A stretch of 23,780 nucleotides of DNA from an uncultured Chlorobiota bacterium (GTDB lineage: Bacteria > Bacteroidota > Kapaibacteriia > OLB7), in NCBI GenBank assembly GCA_946481475.1, contig CAMLOB010000003.1, positions 1-23,780 on the forward strand. The letters run 5' to 3'. Below the pieces are notes generated by a model. It was not told the DNA's origin and made no database searches. It was given only the letters and a program-made list of their open reading frames with translations. Below, piece after piece: positions 8,701 through 14,559 of the stretch (the first letter of the stretch is position 1; each line of letters opens with the position of its first letter). The translations under genes and the position numbers were made by a program.

Positions 8701-9803
8701 TGCGGCTGAACCTGCCGAAGGATTCGGTGGAGATCACCTCGATCAACAGCATCGAGGTTGCCGATGATACCGTCACGGTCGGTGCGCTTTCGCTGGTGAC
8801 GGTTGAAGGAGCGGTCCGGAGCCGACGGGGTGAGCTTCGCGAGGATTTCAACGGAACGGCGATCATCACCTTCTACGATGCCGACGACCACAAGGTGGTG
8901 CTCGATGTCGGAGCCGAGCGGGAGATGATCGACAAGGGGGGACAGCTCTTCCGCGGTCCGGCGGTGGTCGAGAACGGAAGGTTCACCGCACAGTTCAGAC
9001 TTCCGAAAGACATCGCCTTCGATTCTTCGTCAACGGCCCGGCTCTACGTCTACGCCTACAATGATGTAGGGGATGCCGCCGGAGCCACCTGCAACGTGAA
9101 AGTCTACGGATCGGATACGGCTGTCGTGGCCGACGGCAACGGACCCGATATTGAAATCTATCTGGACGATCGTTCGTTCCGAAGCGGCGATGTGGTGACG
9201 CCGACGCCGATGCTGATCGTGGATCTGGAGGACGGCAGCGGCATCAACGCATCCGGTGCCGGACTGGGACACAGGATCGAGGCGTGGATCGGGGAGAACC
9301 CGAACCCGGTCGATCTGACCGAGTTCTACTCGACTTCTGCGACCGATTATCGGATCGGATCGGCCGAGCGCGAGCTGCTTGATCTGGAGCCGGGGGAATA
9401 CAAGGTGCGCGTTCGTGCGTGGGACATCTTCAACAACCCGTCGGAGGGGACCGCCTACTTCAGGATTCTGGAGGGTGAGGCGGAGGATCTGGTGGTGACC
9501 GATGTGGTGAATTATCCGAACCCGATGGGGCGGGAGACCGAGTTCCTCTTCCGTCACAACCAGTCGCGACCGCTCGACGTGAAGATTGATATTTTTACGG
9601 CCGGGGGAAGGAAGATCCGGACACTGGAGGAGAAGAACGTGACCGACCGGTTTGTCCGCGTTCCGTGGAACGGGCATGATCGCGACGGACGGAGGGTGGC
9701 CAACGGTGTCTACTTCTACCGCCTGCGGGTGACCGTTGCCGGAGGGGAGGGAGATGAGGAGCGGACGATCGAGGTGATCGAGAAAATAGCCGTAGCGCAA
9801 TAA
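5712..9803 (+). CDS. porU: T9SS sortase PorU-like C25 (gingipain-family) cysteine peptidase
   Basis: 1363 residues from the ATG at 5712; a GTG at 5658 is in frame, but the signal peptide fits 5712 or 5721. Residues ~1-37 form a signal peptide ending LSMAGTLAAQ. A long beta-rich N-terminal region follows. The C25 caspase-like domain covers ~630-1010: ILIGDGNYDYRN, WVGHGNAKVWAHE with catalytic His869, and VMAVTCNFGRFDNP with catalytic Cys904, 35 residues apart as in gingipains. The last ~100 residues (VVNYPNPMGRETEF ... NGVYFYRLRV) form a T9SS-type C-terminal domain with FlgD-like character. PorU sits on the outer surface, cuts off sorting domains of T9SS cargo and attaches cargo to lipopolysaccharide. 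An ordinary secreted C25 protease is the main alternative. porV is not next door. A strong terminator ends the unit. Confidence 0.82.
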   Translation: MKGMKYIGSRFRTKTWWFRQLLMLPVLVLSMAGTLAAQSFEGVRVLRSDASVLELEVRPEVTWEELPGGELLPRVKGGSVLLDREPGSPLEIGMVIPVGLPRPEGTSFEVLSVEYAEPVFGRIAPTPTMVRDEQGIYGEEWRVNETAYGGYVPDFQAAEFRYRGIARGLHTGDVVIAPVRFVAGAGKIEVVDRIRLRIRYGGGVNFSAGGPGGNRMMPGLQASIINGDQAVSWIAPSTGRPALRSSGVQAARAWFRVETEGEGLYEILPEDFEKAGVDPASVTNVAVYGGEGVPLPEEVSAAPDNRMNQVPVIVERDGGRISRVLFYGVGTVAWRYGRRGGGDTIARRVNNPYVKNASYIVAVDGDPTRNFPTQNSPGTATVFPSYGISHILFEEELNNAIAQGNSGNGGGRDWFGSSFIDDGFRPAEKRVFTKELTGLDRSYPVTYRVRMAQYAPNGSGAASVEQNGTSLGPSFSLRWSGGEGYTAGVVEKLYTVDANQIPGDNRSLLGISYRNNADATAYLDWYEIHYGRKLEATGNRMIFESPTGTGIAEYRVSGFNTNNLIGLDVTDPVNPVRINPVSSSGGDFVFRAELSGDPLVRRSYFIGSPDDARRVANVRTARFADLRSRDQSTDILVVTHEDFRQAAEAYVAYRNGGGEFTASYVTVEEIYTEFSNGMLDPTAIRDYVAHAYHNWSKAPRYLILIGDGNYDYRNLTSSQKTYIPIYTDGETDSFNDITTSVYDDYFVRVDGEDAIIDLAPGRFPVTKLEDAETIVGKIKTYESPRSFGDWRRKVILATDDRNPISAGGDFIPDAEYLEKTTLPHWMEPEKIYLAEYPTVPGVLKSKPEATQDLLQRINRGALLVNWVGHGNAKVWAHEQLLQKDEFVPQLTNDSTLIMVMAVTCNFGRFDNPNEVSGGELFLTRKGGGAPVVLATTRAVYIGDNDELMRAYFGALFDRDPVTNGFLPLGDVLMSTKRKGSGNKVNDEKYLIFGDPSMRLNLPKDSVEITSINSIEVADDTVTVGALSLVTVEGAVRSRRGELREDFNGTAIITFYDADDHKVVLDVGAEREMIDKGGQLFRGPAVVENGRFTAQFRLPKDIAFDSSSTARLYVYAYNDVGDAAGATCNVKVYGSDTAVVADGNGPDIEIYLDDRSFRSGDVVTPTPMLIVDLEDGSGINASGAGLGHRIEAWIGENPNPVDLTEFYSTSATDYRIGSAERELLDLEPGEYKVRVRAWDIFNNPSEGTAYFRILEGEAEDLVVTDVVNYPNPMGRETEFLFRHNQSRPLDVKIDIFTAGGRKIRTLEEKNVTDRFVRVPWNGHDRDGRRVANGVYFYRLRVTVAGGEGDEERTIEVIEKIAVAQ

Positions 9804-9884
9804 CCGGTCGGTGATCCGGCAAAGAGAAACGGAAATCGAACAATAGCAAACAGTAGATAGGAATAGCAGAGAGAATGAACAAGG

Positions 9885-9919
9885 AGGAGCCGGACCGGCA
9901 CTGTCGGTCCGGCTCCTTT
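9885..9919 (+). terminator. Rho-independent terminator after the PorU-like gene
   Basis: Arms ggagccggaccg (9886-9897) and cggtccggctcc (9905-9916) pair over 12 bp around a 7-base loop, with one more A-T pair and a short T-run after it. It lies 82 bases past the stop codon and separates the protease from dxs. Confidence 0.8.
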
Positions 9920-10085
9920 CAGCGTCGGGCGATACCGATGCGGGAAAAGGGGAACCGCTATGTCCGGACAGGGAGCTCCGGCAGGTGGAATCATTTTTAC
10001 CCTCTCCCTGTTAGAGGCAAATAATGCGTAACTTCGTCTGAAGTCTGCGTGCGCGCCCCCTGATTGAATTGGTGCAGGAAAAAGA

Positions 10086-12071
10086 ATGGGATTTACAACG
10101 AACGGTACGATCGACATCAACGGTCAGAAGATCAATCTGAAGGACTATCCGCTGCTGCAGGGGATAGATCTGCCGGAAGATCTTCGACAACTCAGGCGGG
10201 GTCAGTTGCGGCAGGTCAGTGCGGAAGTCCGGCAGTTCATGATCGACGTCATCTGTCGGGTCGGAGGGCATTTCGGCGCAGGCCTCGGAGTGGTTGAACT
10301 GACGGTTGCCGCACACTATGCCTTCAACACGCCGCGCGACAAGGTGATTCTCGACACCGGGCATCAGGGCTATCCTCACAAGATCCTGACCGGCCGGAAA
10401 GAATTGCTCCACACCATCAGACAAAAGGAAGGATTGAGTCCGTTCCTGAAGCGGAGCGAAAGCGAGTACGACGTTTTCGGCGCCGGGCACGCAACCACTT
10501 CCATCTCCTCGGCCCTCGGCATTGCCGCGGCCCGTGATCTCAACGGAGACGACTATCACGTGGTTGCCGTTATCGGCGACGGCGCGATGACCGGCGGAAT
10601 GGCCTACGAGGCGATGAACAACTGCGGATTGCAGGGACGGCGCATCATCGTCGTGCTGAACGACAACCGCATGTCGATCGCGCCGAACGAGTGGGCGATC
10701 AGCAATTACTTCACGCAGATTGCGCAGAAGTCGGTGATCCAGAAAATGCGGGAGAGTATCTGGGATATTTCCGGCGAGTTCGGGACGTGGGGGGATCGCT
10801 TCCGCAAGGTTGCCGGACGGATCGAGGACGGTGTCCGGGCGGTGGTCACTCCCGGCATGATGTTCGAGGCGCTCGGCTTCAAGTACTTCGGTCCGACCAA
10901 CGGCCACAACGTCACGCGGCTTGTCGACCTTTTCGAGTTTGCCAAGACGATCGACGGACCGGTTCTTCTGCACGTGATGACCGAAAAGGGGAAGGGCTTT
11001 GCCCCGGCTGAGGCCGACCAGAAGCAGCGGCTGCACGCTCTCGGCGGACCGACCGACAAGATCACCGGCAAGGCGATCAAGTCGCCGAACGCCGTACCGA
11101 AGCCGCCGAAATATCAGGATGTCTTCGGCGATGCGGCTGTGGAAATCGCAAAGAAAAACCCGAAGGTCGTTGCCATCACTGCGGCGATGCCGGACGGCAC
11201 GGGATTGAATCCGTTCAAGGCGGAATTGCCCGGGCGGTTTTTTGATGTCGGCATTGCCGAGGAGCACGCGGTCACCTTTGCCGCCGGTCTGGCGACCGAG
11301 GGGATCATCCCGATCGTCGCGATCTACAGCACATTTCTCCAGCGGGGCTTCGATCAGATCGTCCACGACTGTTCCATCCAGCATCTGCCGGTCGTCTTCG
11401 CGCTCGACCGTGCCGGACTTGCCGGTGCTGACGGACCGACGCACCATGGTGCGCTCGACATCAGCTATCTCCGCATCATTCAGGACATGGTGGTGATGGC
11501 GCCGAAGGACGAGGCGGAATTGCGCGACATGCTCTACACGGCGGTCAACTACCGGAAGGGACCGATTGCTCTCCGCTACCCGCGCGGTACGGGAATCGGT
11601 GTGGAGATGCGGACGGAGTTCACAGAATTGCCGATCGGCAAGGCCGAGAGGATGCGGGAGGGGAGCGACGTTGCCGTGCTGGCGATCGGCGACATGGTCT
11701 GGCCTGCGGTCGAGGGGGCGAAGCTTCTGGCCGAGGAGGGGATCTCCGTCGAGGTCGTCAACGCACGGTTTGCCAAGCCGCTCGATACTGTGATGATCGA
11801 CGAGCTCTGCGAGCGGTTCGACAAGATCGTGACGATCGAGAACAACGTGACGGCCGGAGGGTTCGGGAGCGGCGTGCTGGAGTACGTGGCCACGCAGCCA
11901 TACGCCCACAAAGTCGACATCCTTGTCCACGGTCTGCCGGCCGACGAATTCGTGCAACATGGCGACGCCGACGAATTGCTGGCCGAGCTTGACCTGATGC
12001 CGGACGGCATCGCGCGGGTCGTCCGCAGCTTTATCGGCCTTCCCGCCCCGACGGGACTGGTCGGTATCTGA
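10086..12071 (+). CDS. dxs: 1-deoxy-D-xylulose-5-phosphate synthase
   Basis: 661 residues, slightly longer than the usual ~620. DXS joins pyruvate and glyceraldehyde 3-phosphate, releasing CO2, using thiamine diphosphate and Mg2+; it is the entry step of the MEP isoprenoid pathway. Visible motifs are DTGHQGYPHKILTGR, GAGHATTSISSALGIA, the diphosphate-binding GDGAMTGGMAYEAMNN starting at residue 164, LNDNRMSIA, and the transketolase pyrimidine domain motif LDRAGLAGADGPTHHGALD; the C-terminal transketolase domain includes GGFGSGVLEY. The start has an aggaaa ribosome-binding site about six bases upstream. It lies alone between a terminator and tRNA-Lys. No unusual residue was found, though His replaces the common Leu in GGHFG-type positions only trivially. 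Confidence 0.96.
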   Translation: MGFTTNGTIDINGQKINLKDYPLLQGIDLPEDLRQLRRGQLRQVSAEVRQFMIDVICRVGGHFGAGLGVVELTVAAHYAFNTPRDKVILDTGHQGYPHKILTGRKELLHTIRQKEGLSPFLKRSESEYDVFGAGHATTSISSALGIAAARDLNGDDYHVVAVIGDGAMTGGMAYEAMNNCGLQGRRIIVVLNDNRMSIAPNEWAISNYFTQIAQKSVIQKMRESIWDISGEFGTWGDRFRKVAGRIEDGVRAVVTPGMMFEALGFKYFGPTNGHNVTRLVDLFEFAKTIDGPVLLHVMTEKGKGFAPAEADQKQRLHALGGPTDKITGKAIKSPNAVPKPPKYQDVFGDAAVEIAKKNPKVVAITAAMPDGTGLNPFKAELPGRFFDVGIAEEHAVTFAAGLATEGIIPIVAIYSTFLQRGFDQIVHDCSIQHLPVVFALDRAGLAGADGPTHHGALDISYLRIIQDMVVMAPKDEAELRDMLYTAVNYRKGPIALRYPRGTGIGVEMRTEFTELPIGKAERMREGSDVAVLAIGDMVWPAVEGAKLLAEEGISVEVVNARFAKPLDTVMIDELCERFDKIVTIENNVTAGGFGSGVLEYVATQPYAHKVDILVHGLPADEFVQHGDADELLAELDLMPDGIARVVRSFIGLPAPTGLVGI

Positions 12072-12095
12072 TCTTGTTTCATTCTGAACGAACGA

Positions 12096-12126
12096 TTGCC
12101 TGATCTCCGGAGGAGGGCTAACTTTG
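12096..12126 (+). promoter_or_regulatory. Bacteroidota-type promoter of tRNA-Lys
   Basis: TTG (12096-12098), a 20-base spacer and TAACTTTG (12119-12126) match the -33/-7 consensus of Bacteroidota housekeeping promoters (TTG, about 20 bases, TAnnTTTG) at every defined position. Transcription would begin near 12133, about 40 bases before tRNA-Lys. Confidence 0.7.
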
Positions 12127-12171
12127 CGGCTCGTTTTTCGGGAGGCTCCACTTCCCTGCAGAAAAGCGATT

Positions 12172-12244
12172 GAACCGGTAGCTCAGTTGGTAGAGCAACA
12201 GACTTTTAATCTGTGGGTCCTGGGTTCGAGTCCCAGCCGGTTCA
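12172..12244 (+). tRNA. tRNA-Lys (anticodon UUU)
   Basis: Acceptor arms GAACCGG and CCGGTTC pair perfectly and the discriminator is A. The D-arm is TAGCTCAGTTGGTAGAGCA, the anticodon loop CTTTTAA carries TTT, and the T-arm is CTGGGTTCGAGTCCCAG. The CCA end is not encoded, unlike tRNA-Thr at the left of the window. A Bacteroidota-type promoter precedes it and a strong terminator follows after a few bases. Confidence 0.97.
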
Positions 12245-12248
12245 CTGG

Positions 12249-12283
12249 AATCCCTGAATCTGTGCAAGATTCAGGGATTTTTT
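12249..12283 (+). terminator. Rho-independent terminator after tRNA-Lys
   Basis: Arms aatccctgaatct (12249-12261) and agattcagggatt (12267-12279) pair perfectly over 13 bp around the loop gtgca and run into six T residues, then gtttt. It ends the tRNA unit. Confidence 0.92.
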
Positions 12284-12683
12284 GTTTTCGGGATGGCAGG
12301 AAGGGAAGAGAAAACATCACGGACTACGAACGGGGAATCCTTGCGGGCTATAGCGGGTTCCCCTTTTTGTATCCAGAACGATGTTTGTGAAAGCGAGAAA
12401 AAACTGAACGCTTTGTTCCTGTTGATGGTGAAAAAGATTTGCATAGAAGAAACTGCGTGAATATCTTTTGAGGAAAGGCAACACATCCACAGTGGCGGCT
12501 CCTCACTTGCAGACTATCGAACGAACAGGACGTGAGGAATCGGGGGCAGGAAGATTCCGGGCGTCCGACAGCGTAGAGTAACCGATAAAAGTCTGATTCA
12601 TAAAGACAACGGGTTCTTGTATCCGCTGCGACGGACGTGAACCATCGTCTTCAATTCCCTTCCAAACCTTCAGGAGATTCGTT
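12284..12683. other. Gene-free AT-richer stretch after tRNA-Lys
   Basis: No gene is supported on either strand. Base composition drops below that of the housekeeping genes. The 3' end of this gap must contain the promoter of the leader ORF and secreted-protein gene, but I cannot pick one out. No copy of the tRNA-Lys 3' end, as expected at an integration site, was noticed. Confidence 0.5.
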
Positions 12684-12737
12684 ATGGCTGGTAGCACTTC
12701 GGTTCTTCCTTTCTTCTCTTATAGGGGGCTGCTATGA
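12684..12737 (+). CDS. 17-codon leader ORF overlapping the next gene
   Basis: MAGSTSVLPFFSYRGLL, stop TGA. It has a good ribosome-binding site, aggag at 12672-12676, seven bases before the ATG. Its stop overlaps the start of the following gene as ATGA (12734-12737). The layout fits a leader peptide whose translation opens or feeds the downstream start by coupling. It has no codon run for one amino acid, so classic attenuation is not indicated. It could also be a chance ORF; no protein evidence is available. Confidence 0.45.
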   Translation: MAGSTSVLPFFSYRGLL

Positions 12738-13390
12738 GAACCTATTCCGTTCTATCAATTTGCCTCTTGTTGTGTGGCGTTGCCGTCTCTTTCGCACAGT
12801 CAAGCGGTGAATATGTCTTTGTGAGCGCGGAGCACTCACACGAAATCCGTCAGTCGGCTTTTCACTGCATGTGGGGTAAGGGTGTGGTCAATGCGGGGGA
12901 TGCTTCACAACCGATTCAGTTCTCTTCTCAGGGGGCTTACCCGATTGAAGGGGGAGCATTGGAATTCAGCAGCGAACCGTTCACGTTGAATCGAAAAGCT
13001 TCCTCAATCGAGTTCGACGGTCGGTTCCGCTTCATGGTCAATTCGACAGAGAAAGACCTTCCCCCTGTGCTGGAAGAGTGCAACGGCAAAAAGGTCTATC
13101 GGACCGAAGACTGTGAGTTCTTCATGTACATGATTCGCCTGGTTGACGTTTCCACCGGGAAGACTTTGGAGACAATCGACGGTCGTATGATCGGGGCGAA
13201 ATACGGTAGTGTGCTGGACACACTGGTAGGGGACCGCTACACCATTGACGTAAGTTCGCTGATCGGAGAGAAGACAGAAAGCCTGAAGGTGCAATTGCAG
13301 TTTACGGTTCTCACCGGTTCTTCTCTCTTTATGAACTACAAGAGCGGCTTGTCTTCCTCCGACGTCGGCAGTTCCTTCGATCTCCGATAG
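12734..13390 (+). CDS. Secreted protein of unknown function
   Basis: 218 residues. A signal peptide (MRTYSVLSICLLLCGVAVSFAQ) covers ~1-22 with cleavage after AFAQ-like SFAQ. The rest looks beta-rich and soluble, with three cysteines outside the signal (in FHCMWG, EECNGK and EDCEFF), and no domain I recognise. The last residues, SSDVGSSFDLR, are not a T9SS sorting domain, so it is probably periplasmic. Its ATG overlaps the stop of a 17-codon ORF. Composition is AT-richer than in the neighbouring housekeeping genes (28 of 60 G+C at 12721-12780), which fits recent acquisition. The next gene, another small secreted protein, follows after 41 bases and is probably in the same transcript. Confidence 0.75.
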   Translation: MRTYSVLSICLLLCGVAVSFAQSSGEYVFVSAEHSHEIRQSAFHCMWGKGVVNAGDASQPIQFSSQGAYPIEGGALEFSSEPFTLNRKASSIEFDGRFRFMVNSTEKDLPPVLEECNGKKVYRTEDCEFFMYMIRLVDVSTGKTLETIDGRMIGAKYGSVLDTLVGDRYTIDVSSLIGEKTESLKVQLQFTVLTGSSLFMNYKSGLSSSDVGSSFDLR

Positions 13391-13431
13391 TTGTTGGTCT
13401 ATCCTTTAAAATCTTAAAAGGAGTGTGTGCA

Positions 13432-13773
13432 ATGCGGAATTCCCTGTTCCTTGTTGTCCTCTTTTCTTCTCTGCTCTTTTCAGTTTCTGCAACGGCTGAC
13501 GTTGAACGGATCACCGTCACCTACAGATCGTGTGACCAGTGTACACAAGATCCTTGTCAGGAATCGTATGTCCTCAATAAGATTGTCAATGAAGAGGTTG
13601 TCGCGTACAGACGAATCTATCGGTATTGCGACGACAATACGGGGCGGTGGCATGATACCGGATGGAGTGGTAGTGTGATCCCCGGAGGACCATCTTCCTT
13701 GCCTTCATACTTCGATTCGATGAACAACTTTGTGATTACGGTTTTTTCTGGAAGTGGAGGGGACTTCACCTGA
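13432..13773 (+). CDS. Small secreted four-cysteine protein, unknown function
   Basis: 113 residues. The start at 13432 was chosen over an in-frame GTG at 13423 because aaaaggag (13416-13423) is at the right distance. A signal peptide (LFLVVLFSSLLFSVSATA) covers 1-22. The mature part has C34, C37, C42 and C66; the first three form CDQCTQDPC. Such spacing could make disulfides in the periplasm or bind a metal. The C-terminal half is rich in Gly, Ser and aromatic residues. It resembles no family I know. Low G+C (24 of 60 at 13561-13620) matches the upstream gene, with which it probably shares a transcript. It is too short for a T9SS sorting domain and shows none. Confidence 0.7.
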   Translation: MRNSLFLVVLFSSLLFSVSATADVERITVTYRSCDQCTQDPCQESYVLNKIVNEEVVAYRRIYRYCDDNTGRWHDTGWSGSVIPGGPSSLPSYFDSMNNFVITVFSGSGGDFT

Positions 13774-13959
13774 CCATGATTTCTATAAAAAGATCTGTTG
13801 TTGAAACAGCACTATCCGCGATGCACCAATGTAATGTGGAAAAAGTATCGGATCAATGAAAAAGTAAAGTGATGGGGATTCCTGTATCTTGGGAGCGGCC
13901 TGCAATGCGTCGAAACCGGAAGTGTTCGACCCGACTTCAAACTTTTTATTCCTGTATCT

Positions 13960-14193
13960 ATGGAAAACATTGTCCCCGGTCAAAGAGAGAAGAAGCGAAG
14001 ATGGAAGGAGGCCGGTGTTGTGGGGGGAGGCATCTTCGTGGTGCTGTGCCTCTTCGACCTTATCGATGGAGATGAAATCCGGTGGTTGCTCAATGCCGTC
14101 GGTGCCGTGCTGATGTTTTTCGCCTCCCTCTGGATAGACCGGAGATCCATGCCTGACAGGGATTGGCCTCAAGGCGTTTCGGACTCCCGATGA
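13960..14193 (+). CDS. Small two-helix membrane protein, unknown
   Basis: 77 residues. A basic N-terminus (GQREKKRRWKE) is followed by a hydrophobic helix at ~19-36 (AGVVGGGIFVVLCLFDLI), a short acidic turn (DGDEI) and a second helix at ~43-60 (LLNAVGAVLMFFASLWI), then a polar tail. The pattern predicts a helical hairpin in the inner membrane with both ends in the cytoplasm. No Shine-Dalgarno sequence is clear at this ATG, and the frame is short, so the call is moderate. A weak hairpin follows directly after the stop. It lies at the end of the AT-richer stretch. Confidence 0.5.
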   Translation: MENIVPGQREKKRRWKEAGVVGGGIFVVLCLFDLIDGDEIRWLLNAVGAVLMFFASLWIDRRSMPDRDWPQGVSDSR

Positions 14194-14211
14194 GGGAACC
14201 GGCGGCTCCCT
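14193..14211 (+). terminator. Weak hairpin after the two-helix protein
   Basis: Arms aggga and tccct pair, with an inner cc/gg pair past a mismatch, directly after the stop codon. Only TTGAATT follows, not a proper T-run, so termination here would be weak. Confidence 0.3.
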
Positions 14212-14559
14212 TGAATTGAATGTTCGAGGCCGGAGGGTTTCGCTGAGCGGGATGAGAAGAGCTTGATCCCCGCCTTCCCGTGTTGTCTCCGGACCAGCTC
14301 ATCTCTCTTTCCGGTCACTTCCCCACGCAAAACGGACAAATCGGACAAAGAACCCTCCGATCGCCGCATTGTCCCGGGTGGGACTTCGGCGTATCATTGT
14401 ACCGTTGATTTCCTCTTCGGAAATCAGTCTGTTATACAGGCCTTTGTCGATTGGGGGTAGCGATGGGCCGGGGACTTCTCTTCGGAGGGGTTTCCGGCCT
14501 CTTTTATTATCCGACCGGATTTTATCCTTCGTGTCGTTGGCGACGGAGCGGACCGCCGG
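14194..14559. other. Gene-free stretch between convergent genes
   Basis: This gap separates the plus-strand two-helix gene from the end of the minus-strand RCC1 gene. Short open frames on both strands lack ribosome-binding sites and look random. No strong terminator was found for the RCC1 gene; a small ATCC/GGAT hairpin occurs near 14500-14515. Confidence 0.5.

Noticed and set aside
10011..11960. 649-codon antisense open frame in dxs
   Set aside because: The sense strand encodes a complete DXS; the antisense product is low-complexity His/Arg/Val-rich.
12124..12390. Open frame across tRNA-Lys and its terminator
   Set aside because: It is made of tRNA and terminator sequence.
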